A DNA stretch of 5,195 nt from an uncultured Gammaproteobacteria bacterium. GTDB lineage: Bacteria > Pseudomonadota > Gammaproteobacteria > Pseudomonadales > Litorivicinaceae. The stretch spans positions 1 to 5,195 of the forward strand of contig CAJXXD010000085.1 of the NCBI GenBank assembly GCA_913062835.1, written 5' to 3'. This document shows positions 1-5,195 of the stretch, one piece after another (positions within the stretch are counted from its first letter, which is position 1; the number at the start of each line of letters is the position of its first letter). The notes beneath the pieces are model-generated. The model was not told the origin of the DNA. It saw only the letters and a list, made by a program, of their open reading frames with translations, and made no database searches. The translations under genes were made by a program, and so were the position numbers.

Positions 1-388
1 TTCGGGCCATCCGAATTTCGGTATAACGCATCGCGGCTGCTCGGTCACCATCCACCGAACCAAAGTTCCCCTGACCATCGATCAACGGATAGCGCATCGA
101 AAAAGGCTGTGCCAACCTTACAATCGTGTCATATACCGCGGAGTCGCCGTGAGGATGGTATTTACCAATCACATCACCGACCACACGGGCTGATTTCTTA
201 TAGGCCGCATTCCAGTTGTTATTCAGCTCGCTTTGAGCAAACAACACGCGGCGATGGACAGGTTTCAAACCATCCCGAACGTCGGGCAATGCACGCCCAA
301 CAATCACACTCATGGCGTAATCGAGATAACTGGTTTTTAATTCGTCTTCGATGTTAATCGGTAGTATTTCGCGGGCCGAATCAGACAT
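1..388 (-). CDS. gyrA: DNA gyrase subunit A, N-terminal part (cut by window edge)
   Basis: GyrA is the breakage-reunion subunit of DNA gyrase, the cytoplasmic A2B2 type II topoisomerase that adds negative supercoils using ATP. Only the first 129 codons are present, with the rest lying beyond the left edge. The protein begins [17 protein letters not shown] and aligns without gaps to the start of E. coli GyrA, which fixes the ATG at 386-388. Visible landmarks are [20 protein letters not shown] (20-39), GLKPVHRR (40-47), the [12 protein letters not shown] block (76-87) and the catalytic tyrosine Y122 in [10 protein letters not shown], which forms the covalent link to DNA. The quinolone-resistance positions carry S83 and D87, the susceptible-type residues by E. 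coli numbering. The gene is divergent from ubiG across 141 bp. The nearest Shine-Dalgarno-like AGGA (403-406) is about 14 nt from the ATG, so initiation looks weakly specified. Identity is certain. Confidence 0.98.
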   Translation of the reverse strand, partial: MSDSAREILPINIEDELKTSYLDYAMSVIVGRALPDVRDGLKPVHRRVLFAQSELNNNWNAAYKKSARVVGDVIGKYHPHGDSAVYDTIVRLAQPFSMRYPLIDGQGNFGSVDGDRAAAMRYTEIRMAR

Positions 389-411
389 GGATACCGGGTG
401 ATTCCTAAGGT

Positions 412-421
412 GTTTATAAAC
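412..421. repeat. Perfect 10-bp palindrome at the presumed gyrA transcription start
   Basis: GTTTATAAAC is its own reverse complement. It lies just downstream of the candidate gyrA -10 hexamer, overlapping or beside the expected start site. It could be a small operator, an easily melted AT-rich start region, or chance. Nothing else in the window repeats it in an obvious way. Confidence 0.35.
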
Positions 422-426
422 GTCGG

Positions 427-432
427 ATCATA
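427..432 (-). promoter_or_regulatory. Candidate -10 element of gyrA promoter
   Basis: Read on the minus strand, the site is TATGAT, five of six matches to the sigma-70 consensus TATAAT. It would place the transcription start near 420, giving a leader of about 30 nt before the gyrA ATG at 388. No good -35 hexamer lies 16-18 bp upstream (the 17-bp position reads GTCCGT). Gyrase promoters are often governed by the -10 region and supercoiling rather than by a strong -35, so this is plausible but unproven. Confidence 0.4.
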
Positions 433-484
433 GCACGGAACCACACAAAACGGACTGCTTCTGTGAAGGTGCCTCGAAGGACGC

Positions 485-490
485 TATCAT
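485..490 (+). promoter_or_regulatory. Candidate -10 element of ubiG-yciK promoter
   Basis: TATCAT matches the sigma-70 -10 consensus at five of six positions and sits 39 bp before the ubiG ATG. The hexamer 17 bp upstream (462-467, TGTGAA) is a poor -35. The 389-529 gap is the only noncoding DNA in the window, so the ubiG promoter should be here unless it lies inside gyrA. The exact placement is a guess. Confidence 0.3.
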
Positions 491-529
491 CCTCAGTCGA
501 CTTCCCTAATCAATGGAAAACGCAGACCC

Positions 530-1234
530 ATGCAAACCGCCATCGACCCCACTGAAGTGGCCAAGTTCAACGCCATTGCACGCAATTATTGGGACCCTAA
601 TGGCCCCATGCGTGCCTTGCATCAAATCAACCCGCTGCGAATCGACTTTACCGAAGCGCAATACCCGTTAGAAGGTGCGCAGGTGTTGGATGTGGGCACT
701 GGCGGCGGCTTGGCAGCCGAAGCATTGGCTCGACGCGGGGCACAGGTCACCGCCATTGATGCCTCACCTGAAATGCTCAGTACAGCGAAGTTACATGCGG
801 CAGGCGAAGGTCTAGAGATTGGCTACGTGCAAGCGTCAGCCGAAGAATGGGCCGCAGGCCATGCAGGCCTCTATGACGTGGTCACCTGCTTTGAGATGAT
901 CGAGCATGTTCCTCATCCTGAACAAACGCTGGCTGCTTTGGCGAGTTTAGTGAGACCGGGCGGCAGCCTGGTCATCTCGACCATCAATCGGACACCCAAA
1001 GCCTACCTAGGGGCCGTCTTGGCTGCAGAATATATTCTTGGCTGGGTCCCGAAGGGCACGCACGACTATGTGCGGTTTTTAAAGCCTTCAGAAATCGCCG
1101 CCAGCCTACGGCCGGCCGGCCTACGCATCGAGGCCCTTGAGGGGGTTGTACTCCATCCGCTTTATCAGCAATTCAGCCGATCCACGGCCGATCTCAACAT
1201 CAATTACCAGCTGGCTGCGAGGAGACCTGAATGA
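530..1234 (+). CDS. ubiG: Ubiquinone biosynthesis O-methyltransferase UbiG
   Basis: UbiG is an S-adenosylmethionine-dependent methyltransferase that carries out both O-methylations of ubiquinone synthesis: the 2-polyprenyl-6-hydroxyphenol step and the final 3-demethylubiquinone step. It acts at the inner face of the cytoplasmic membrane. The 234-aa length is close to the E. coli enzyme (240 aa). The N-terminal block VAKFNAIARNYWDPNGPM (10-27) is typical. Motif I is VLDVGTGGGLAAEALARRGA (52-71), followed by the acidic ribose-contacting D77 in TAIDAS, MIEHVPHP (123-130) and the post-II block LVRPGG (140-145). TINRTPKAYL (151-160) and AEYILGWVPKGTHDY (166-180) form the region associated with membrane and lipid-substrate contact in this family. 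Motif I has T57 where many UbiG proteins have cysteine. The ATG at 530 gives the expected start, but the upstream Shine-Dalgarno is weak (GGA 12 nt away). The stop overlaps the next gene as ATGA, so the pair is probably translationally coupled. Confidence 0.95.
   Translation: MQTAIDPTEVAKFNAIARNYWDPNGPMRALHQINPLRIDFTEAQYPLEGAQVLDVGTGGGLAAEALARRGAQVTAIDASPEMLSTAKLHAAGEGLEIGYVQASAEEWAAGHAGLYDVVTCFEMIEHVPHPEQTLAALASLVRPGGSLVISTINRTPKAYLGAVLAAEYILGWVPKGTHDYVRFLKPSEIAASLRPAGLRIEALEGVVLHPLYQQFSRSTADLNINYQLAARRPE
1219..1225 (+). promoter_or_regulatory. Ribosome binding site of yciK inside the ubiG 3' end
   Basis: GAGGAGA ends five bases before the ATG at 1231 and lies within the last codons of ubiG. 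It is the strongest Shine-Dalgarno on the plus strand here and fixes the yciK start, together with the ATGA stop/start overlap. Confidence 0.75.
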
Positions 1235-2034
1235 CACCCACAGTTGATCTCGCCAAGGCCTTAAATGCAAGAAACCCAGACCCGTCCTTTGAGAACAAGG
1301 TCATCCTAGTCACCGGCGCCAGTCGCGGCATTGGGAAGAGCCTAGCCATCTCCCTCGGACAACGGGGCGCAACGGTCATCCTCATGGCGCGAAACGAAGA
1401 AGCGCTCAATACCGTGTATGACCAGATTGTTGAGGCCGGCGGTCCGACACCCGTCATCGTGGCCACCGATTTCACAAACTTAACCGCCGAGGGTGCGCGT
1501 GAACTGGCCGAACAAATTGGGGAGACGTTCGGCCGCCTCGATGGACTGGCCCACGTGGGGGCTCTCCTCGGTGGACGTGAGCCCATCCAAACACATCGAC
1601 CTGCTCAGTGGGCCGATGTCATGGCAGTGAATCTAAATGCAGTGTTCTACTTGACCCAAGCGCTCTTGCCTTGGCTCGATCAATCGCCCGCTGGACGGAT
1701 TGTCATGGCCACTTCCTCAGTCGGCTATGAGGTCAATCCTTACTGGGGAGCCTATGCGGTCTCAAAAGCGGGTCTTGAAATGTTCACCGCAATGCTGGCC
1801 GAGGAGCTGGATACCACCTCCGCCACGCGCGTTTTGACGGTGAATCCTGGCGGCACACGCACGGCGATGCGAGCAGAGGCGAAGCCTGGGGAAGACCCCG
1901 CCTCTCTACCGAGTCCTGATTTGGTGGCGGAGTCTTTTGTCTTTGGGTTAACCGAAGAGGCTGGTGAATTTCACGGCCAACGTCTCAACGCCCGCGAGTG
2001 GATGGCTTCCGTGGGGACTTGGCCCGCGCGGTAG
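1231..2034 (+). CDS. yciK: YciK-family short-chain dehydrogenase/reductase
   Basis: This is a classical SDR oxidoreductase with a Rossmann fold and NAD(P)H dependence. The physiological substrate of YciK proteins is not established. The 267-aa protein carries the cofactor motif TGASRGIG (28-35), followed by R54 in LMAR, which fits NADPH preference (inference). It also has D80 after strand 4, the catalytic Asn region AVNLNAVF (132-139), S162/S163 in ATSSVGY and the active-site YAVSK (Y175, K179). PGGTRTAMRAEAKPGEDP (206-223) is the after-beta6 segment typical of YciK and sets it apart from FabG. The motif usually reading NNAG (HNAG in E. coli YciK) reads HVGA here at 108-111. The gene follows ubiG with a 4-bp overlap. 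The ubiG-yciK linkage is also known from Pseudomonas, where mupP sits between them. The last 50 bp overlap the end of rluB on the opposite strand, and this C-terminal tail (252-267) has no recognisable motif. Confidence 0.88.
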   Translation: MTPTVDLAKALNARNPDPSFENKVILVTGASRGIGKSLAISLGQRGATVILMARNEEALNTVYDQIVEAGGPTPVIVATDFTNLTAEGARELAEQIGETFGRLDGLAHVGALLGGREPIQTHRPAQWADVMAVNLNAVFYLTQALLPWLDQSPAGRIVMATSSVGYEVNPYWGAYAVSKAGLEMFTAMLAEELDTTSATRVLTVNPGGTRTAMRAEAKPGEDPASLPSPDLVAESFVFGLTEEAGEFHGQRLNAREWMASVGTWPAR

Positions 2035-2929
2035 TCCAATTCTCCTTGCCGGAGCGCGACTTGGCCGGAGCCGTCCGCGGCGCTGTTTTTGATGCACCCC
2101 CTTTTCGAGGCGCCTGCGCTTTCTTACCCAAACGGCGTTTTGAATCCTTGAGTTCTTGAGGTGACATTTTTGGCACTTTGCGAGAAGGCATGTCGACCAA
2201 CTTAGCCAAGTCATCGACCTCTTTCTGACCTAATTCAACGTAGTGTCCCTGCTTTAAAAAAGAGGGCAAGAAAATACAGCCATAGCGAACCCGCTTCAGT
2301 CGATTCACCTGCAGCCCTTGGCTTTCCCAAAGACGCCGAACTTCGCGGTTCCGCCCCTCCATTAAGGCCACGTAAAACCAGCGATTGCGCTTTTCCTCAT
2401 CGTCTTCCGGGTGAATTACGATGTCGGTAAACCGCGCGGGACCGTCATCCAGAATGACGCCACTGGTCAGGGCCTCGAGATGATCGGGTGTGACTTCGCC
2501 ATGCACCCGTACCAAGTACTCGCGATCCACTCCACTTGAGGGATGCATCAATCGATTCGCCAACTCCCCGTCGGTGGTCAACAAGATCAATCCAGAAGTA
2601 TTGATATCCAGACGACCGACTGCAATCCACCGACCTGTGGCCAGCTTGGGTAATCGGTCGAAGATGGTGGGCCGTCCTTCGGTATCATGACGGGAACAAA
2701 TCTCCCCTTCAGGCTTATGATAGGCCAGCACCAATCGCGTCTCTTCAAATAAGCTCTCACTGGGTATGGTCTGCCCATCCAGTGTCACGGCATCCGCAGA
2801 TGAGACCCGCTGTCCAAGCGTTGCCGTCTCACCATTGATGGTCACCCGGCCAGCGGTGATTGCTTCCTCCAGACCACGCCTCGAACCCAAACCCGCTCGT
2901 GCCAACACTTTTTGTAAGCGTTCACTCAT
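1985..2929 (-). CDS. rluB: 23S rRNA pseudouridine synthase RluB (RsuA family)
   Basis: RluB converts a uridine of the 23S rRNA (U2605 in E. coli), in the peptidyl-transferase region, to pseudouridine. The 314-aa protein opens with an S4 RNA-binding domain (SERLQKVLARAGLGSRRGLE, 2-21, then AGRVTINGE, 26-34). The RsuA-type catalytic domain follows, with YHKPEGEICSRHD (70-82), the active-site motif GRLDINTSGL (105-114, catalytic D108), TTDGELANRLMHPS (118-131), REYLVRVHGEV (136-146) and EGRNREVRRLWE (191-202). Residues from about 248 onward form a low-complexity, Lys/Arg-rich tail (14 Lys and 14 Arg from 250), probably disordered and RNA-binding, as in other RluB proteins. RluF and RsuA are less likely, because RluB is the member found next to scpB. 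The ATG is preceded by AGGTGA, and the start overlaps the scpB stop by 8 bp. The final 16 codons lie antisense to the yciK end. Confidence 0.93.
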   Translation of the reverse strand: MSERLQKVLARAGLGSRRGLEEAITAGRVTINGETATLGQRVSSADAVTLDGQTIPSESLFEETRLVLAYHKPEGEICSRHDTEGRPTIFDRLPKLATGRWIAVGRLDINTSGLILLTTDGELANRLMHPSSGVDREYLVRVHGEVTPDHLEALTSGVILDDGPARFTDIVIHPEDDEEKRNRWFYVALMEGRNREVRRLWESQGLQVNRLKRVRYGCIFLPSFLKQGHYVELGQKEVDDLAKLVDMPSRKVPKMSPQELKDSKRRLGKKAQAPRKGGASKTAPRTAPAKSRSGKENWTTARAKSPRKPSTRGR

Positions 2930-3488
2930 CGTGCATCACCTGATCCAATAAGTCCTCAGTGCGTGACACCATCAATCCCTCTGCTGCAGGCAAATCCTCT
3001 AACGATTTCAGCCCAAAATCATTTAAAAACTGGGTGGTCGTGGCATACAACGCCGGCCGACCTGGCACTTCTTTGTGCCCAACCACCGTGACCCAGCCTC
3101 GCTCTTCCAACGTACGGATAGTCTGGGTATTCACCGCCACACCTCGAACGGCTTCGATCTCACCTCGTGTCACCGGCTGTCGATAGGCAATCATGGCAAG
3201 CGTCTCAAGCGTTGCCCGGGAATAGCGGCCAGGCTTCTCATCCGCCAGATTCGCAAGATAGGGGGCTAGCGCGGTATCCACCTGAAACCGAAAACCCCCG
3301 GCTACCTCCACTAAGGACACTGAACGCCCCTCGTACTCCTCTGCCAAACTCGACAAAGCCTCGCGCAACATCCCCTCAGTGGGTGGGCGCTCATCGCCAA
3401 ACAACTTCTTCAGCCGATGAATACTCATAGGCTCTCGGGCTGCGAACAAGGCCCCTTCCAAAATTCGCTTTAAATCCAGCTCAGTCAT
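2922..3488 (-). CDS. scpB: Segregation and condensation protein B
   Basis: ScpB is the dimeric winged-helix (kite) subunit that binds ScpA and, with SMC, forms the bacterial condensin that compacts and segregates the chromosome. The 188-aa protein starts MTELDLKRILEGALFAA. The first winged helix covers roughly residues 1-80 (EVAGGFRFQV at 61-70). The second carries the family hallmarks SRATLETLAMIAYRQPVTR (90-108), EIEAVRGV (110-117), TIRTLEERGWV (123-133) and GHKEVPGRPALYATT (137-151), then FLNDFGLKSLEDLP (154-167). The frame stays open upstream to 3542, but the extra 18 residues read as out-of-frame scpA and are not ScpB-like. The ATG at 3488 forms an ATGA overlap with the scpA stop and has GAGG (3495-3498) six bases upstream, so it is preferred. 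The gene ends 8 bp inside rluB, so expression of the three minus-strand genes should be linked. Confidence 0.95.
   Translation of the reverse strand: MTELDLKRILEGALFAAREPMSIHRLKKLFGDERPPTEGMLREALSSLAEEYEGRSVSLVEVAGGFRFQVDTALAPYLANLADEKPGRYSRATLETLAMIAYRQPVTRGEIEAVRGVAVNTQTIRTLEERGWVTVVGHKEVPGRPALYATTTQFLNDFGLKSLEDLPAAEGLMVSRTEDLLDQVMHDE
2936..2941 (-). promoter_or_regulatory. Ribosome binding site of rluB inside scpB
   Basis: Read on the minus strand, AGGTGA stands six bases before the ATG at 2929, within the last codons of scpB. It gives rluB its own initiation site despite the overlap and supports the chosen start. Confidence 0.65.
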
Positions 3489-4276
3489 GACGCGCCTCGC
3501 ACATAAATTTGACCGCCTGGTGCCGACTGAATCAGCGCACACATCCCTTCGCGTACCAGCTCCAATACGGCCAAAAACGCCACCACGACGCCCGCCCGGC
3601 CCTCCTCAATGGAGAATAAATCTGTCAGAGCCAACTCAGAACGATGCCCTAGCTTGGCAAGAATCTCACTCATGCGAGCGCGCGTGCTGAGTGGCTCCCA
3701 AGCGATTTGATGCGCCGCTGACAATTGCGCGCGAGCCAGCAGGTCGCTGAAAGCCAACACCAGCTCAGACAATTCGACCGAAGGTTTCAGCACCTCAGCG
3801 TCTGTCTCCGGCGTCTCGGCCAAAGCCACCTCAAAATCCCGATCGATCCGCGGCAGTGTGTCGAGTGCCTCAGCACGATCTTTAATTTGTTCGTATTCCA
3901 ACAACCGGCGAATCAACTCGGCACGCGGGTCATCTTCCTCAGCCTCGTCTGCACCCTCCGTTTTGGGCAACAAAGCACGCGACTTAATTTCAGCGAGCAT
4001 GGCCGCCATCAATAAGTATTCGGCTGCCAGCTCAAATCGCATAGCCTCCAGCAATGCGATGTACCCCATGTACTGCCGAGTAATTTCTGCAACATCGATG
4101 CGCACAATATCCAGGTTTTGCCGCCGAATAAGGTACAACAGAAGATCCAAGGGCCCTTCGAATGACTCCAGTATCACCTCGAGGGCATCCGGCGGTATGT
4201 AGAGGTCTTCAGGCAAGGTAGTGAGTGGTGACCCATCCACCATGGCCAAGGCCAATTCCCCTTGGACCTGTGTCAT
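3485..4276 (-). CDS. scpA: Segregation and condensation protein A (kleisin)
   Basis: ScpA is the kleisin that bridges the heads of the SMC dimer and recruits ScpB, closing the condensin ring in the nucleoid. The 263-aa protein has a variable leader (1-33), then the hallmark FEGPLDLLLYLIRRQNLDI (39-57) and AAEYLLMAAMLAEIKSRALL (84-103), which make the N-terminal SMC-neck-binding helices. An acidic linker follows (EGADEAEEDDPRAE, 107-120), then the central ScpB-binding region and a C-terminal winged helix for the SMC cap (about 195-262, with FLAVLELVREG and GQIYVRG). The ATG at 4276 shares one base with the trpS stop (TGATG). A GTG one codon earlier (4279) would also work and adds a single residue. 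No strong Shine-Dalgarno is visible, so re-initiation by ribosomes ending trpS is likely (inference). The gene overlaps scpB by ATGA. Confidence 0.95.
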   Translation of the reverse strand: MTQVQGELALAMVDGSPLTTLPEDLYIPPDALEVILESFEGPLDLLLYLIRRQNLDIVRIDVAEITRQYMGYIALLEAMRFELAAEYLLMAAMLAEIKSRALLPKTEGADEAEEDDPRAELIRRLLEYEQIKDRAEALDTLPRIDRDFEVALAETPETDAEVLKPSVELSELVLAFSDLLARAQLSAAHQIAWEPLSTRARMSEILAKLGHRSELALTDLFSIEEGRAGVVVAFLAVLELVREGMCALIQSAPGGQIYVRGAS

Positions 4277-5195
4277 CACCGGTAGCTTAGTCCCATCGCT
4301 TGGCGCACTTCCTGAAGTGTTTGGCGCGCATCGTCTTCAGCTTTCTCCGCACCCTCCAATAAAATGGATCGCACCATATCGGGGTTCTCTTCATAGGGTG
4401 CCGCTCGGGCAATGATTTGCTCTTGCTCAACCACCACGGCATCAATGACAGGCTGCTTGCACTCCAAGCAGCCGATGCCTGCGGACGTACACCCCTGGCG
4501 CACCCATTGCTGCGTGCTCTCATCGGAGTACACCTCGTGGAACTGCCACACAGGACACTTCTCGGGTGTCCCTGGATCTGACAGACGGATCCGCGCTGGG
4601 TCGGTAGGCATCCGCTTAATCTTCGTGGCCACCGAATCTTTGTCCTCACGGAGCCCAATGGTATTGCCATACGACTTGGACATTTTCTGTCCGTCTAAAC
4701 CAGGCATTTTGGCCGCCTGAGTCAACAACGCTTGTGGTTCGGGTAAGATCACTTTCCCGGTGCCCTCTAGATACCCAATCAAACGCTCACGATCGGCCAG
4801 CGTAATGTTTTGCTGCTCTTTCACCAGCGCTTGAGCTCGCGCTAACGCGTCCTGATCCCCGGTCTCGAGATAGCTTTTCCGCAATTGCCGGTACAGCTTT
4901 GCGGTCTTTTTACCCATCTTGTCGCAAGCAGACTCCGCCAATTCTTCAAAGTCTGGCTCTCGTCCGTAGATGTGGTTGAACCGACGTGCCACCTCGCGCG
5001 TAATTTCAACGTGCGCCACTTGATCGGCACCGACTGGCACGAGACCCGCACGATACAACAGGATATCGGCGCTTTGGAGCAAGGGATAACCCAAGAAGCC
5101 GTAGGTGGTTAAGTCTCGATCAGTGAGCTTCTCCTGCTGGTCTTTGTAGCTTGGCACCCGCTCAAGCCAACCCAGCGGCGTCATCATCGACAACA
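4276..5195 (-). CDS. trpS: Tryptophanyl-tRNA synthetase, long form with Cys cluster, C-terminal part (cut by window edge)
   Basis: TrpRS is the cytoplasmic class Ic enzyme that charges tRNA-Trp with tryptophan using ATP. The N-terminus, including the HIGH-type motif, lies beyond the right edge. The open frame begins at TTG 5191-5193, which by family alignment is an internal leucine (LSMMTPLGWLERVPSYK) and not a start. The 305 visible residues include GYPLLQSADILLYRAGLVPVG (35-55), DQVAHVEITREVARRFN (57-73), the GQKMSKSYGN loop (169-177, with the KMSKS lysines that drive adenylate formation) and the C-terminal anticodon-binding helical domain. Compared with the compact form of about 334 aa, there is a roughly 90-residue insertion (78-168) before KMSKS, as in Pseudomonas-type enzymes. 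Cysteines 213, 235, 242 and 245 are spaced C-x21-C-x6-C-x2-C, almost the [4Fe-4S] signature of Thermotoga maritima TrpRS. The stop overlaps scpA by one base. Confidence 0.95.
   Translation of the reverse strand, partial: LSMMTPLGWLERVPSYKDQQEKLTDRDLTTYGFLGYPLLQSADILLYRAGLVPVGADQVAHVEITREVARRFNHIYGREPDFEELAESACDKMGKKTAKLYRQLRKSYLETGDQDALARAQALVKEQQNITLADRERLIGYLEGTGKVILPEPQALLTQAAKMPGLDGQKMSKSYGNTIGLREDKDSVATKIKRMPTDPARIRLSDPGTPEKCPVWQFHEVYSDESTQQWVRQGCTSAGIGCLECKQPVIDAVVVEQEQIIARAAPYEENPDMVRSILLEGAEKAEDDARQTLQEVRQAMGLSYR

Noticed and set aside
109..357. An 82-residue plus-strand open frame inside gyrA
   Set aside because: It is the reverse-strand shadow of the highly conserved GyrA N-terminus and resembles no protein.
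856..870. Inverted repeat AGGCC-ATGCA-GGCCT as a possible hairpin
   Set aside because: It is short, lies inside ubiG codons, has no following T-run, and is explained by coding sequence.
1105..1126. GC-rich palindrome GCCGGCCGGC flanked by CCTACG repeats
   Set aside because: It lies within ubiG and encodes ordinary residues (LRPAGLR). There is no second copy or context suggesting a functional site.
1200..1586. A 128-residue open frame on the minus strand across the ubiG/yciK junction
   Set aside because: It is antisense to two well-supported genes, its composition (Arg/Ser/Pro-rich) is typical of a shadow frame, and it shows no family motif.
3489..3542. An 18-residue upstream extension of ScpB
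   Set aside because: It overlaps scpA in another frame and does not look like ScpB. The ATG at 3488 has a Shine-Dalgarno and the usual ATGA coupling.
3858..4202. A 114-residue plus-strand open frame within scpA
   Set aside because: It is antisense to the conserved ScpA kleisin domain, is serine-rich with no recognisable motif, and has no ribosome binding site that stands out.
5191..5193. TTG as a start codon for trpS
   Set aside because: The residues around it are the conserved internal LSMMTPLGW segment of TrpRS, so it is an internal leucine and the gene continues past the window.
1..5195. A new accessory, defence or mobile system
   Set aside because: Apart from the 141-bp gyrA/ubiG gap, all of the window is filled by seven recognisable housekeeping genes with tight junctions. 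No transposase, integrase, repeat array or atypical-composition island is visible.

Overview
The window looks like ordinary core chromosome of a non-enteric gammaproteobacterium. The evidence is the divergent gyrA/ubiG pair (a gammaproteobacterial arrangement also seen in E. coli), a ubiG-yciK operon, a trpS-scpA-scpB-rluB operon, and protein sequences close to Pseudomonas/Oceanospirillales-type homologues. The species cannot be named from this stretch. Base composition looks even, and I see no mobile element, CRISPR array, tRNA or rRNA.

Layout, left to right: (1) 1-388, minus strand, the first 129 codons of gyrA, cut by the left edge. (2) 389-529, a 141-bp intergenic region that must carry the divergent control signals for gyrA and ubiG. 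(3) 530-2034, plus strand, ubiG and a yciK-type short-chain dehydrogenase joined by an ATGA overlap. (4) 1985-5195, minus strand, transcribed trpS -> scpA -> scpB -> rluB. Every junction in this run is an overlap of a few bases, and trpS is cut by the right edge. The two operons converge, and the last 50 bp of yciK and rluB lie on top of each other on opposite strands, leaving no room for an intergenic terminator.

How the genes relate: gyrA (supercoiling) and scpA/scpB (condensin-type partners of SMC) both serve chromosome topology and segregation. trpS and rluB serve translation (tRNA charging and 23S rRNA pseudouridylation). ubiG makes the two O-methylations of ubiquinone. yciK is an oxidoreductase of unknown substrate.

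No clearly new system was found. The points most worth a second look are a four-cysteine signature in the long-form TrpRS that nearly matches the [4Fe-4S] motif of Thermotoga maritima TrpRS, a non-canonical NNAG-equivalent motif in the YciK-like protein, the antisense overlap of yciK and rluB, and the absence of mupP between ubiG and yciK, where Pseudomonas has it.
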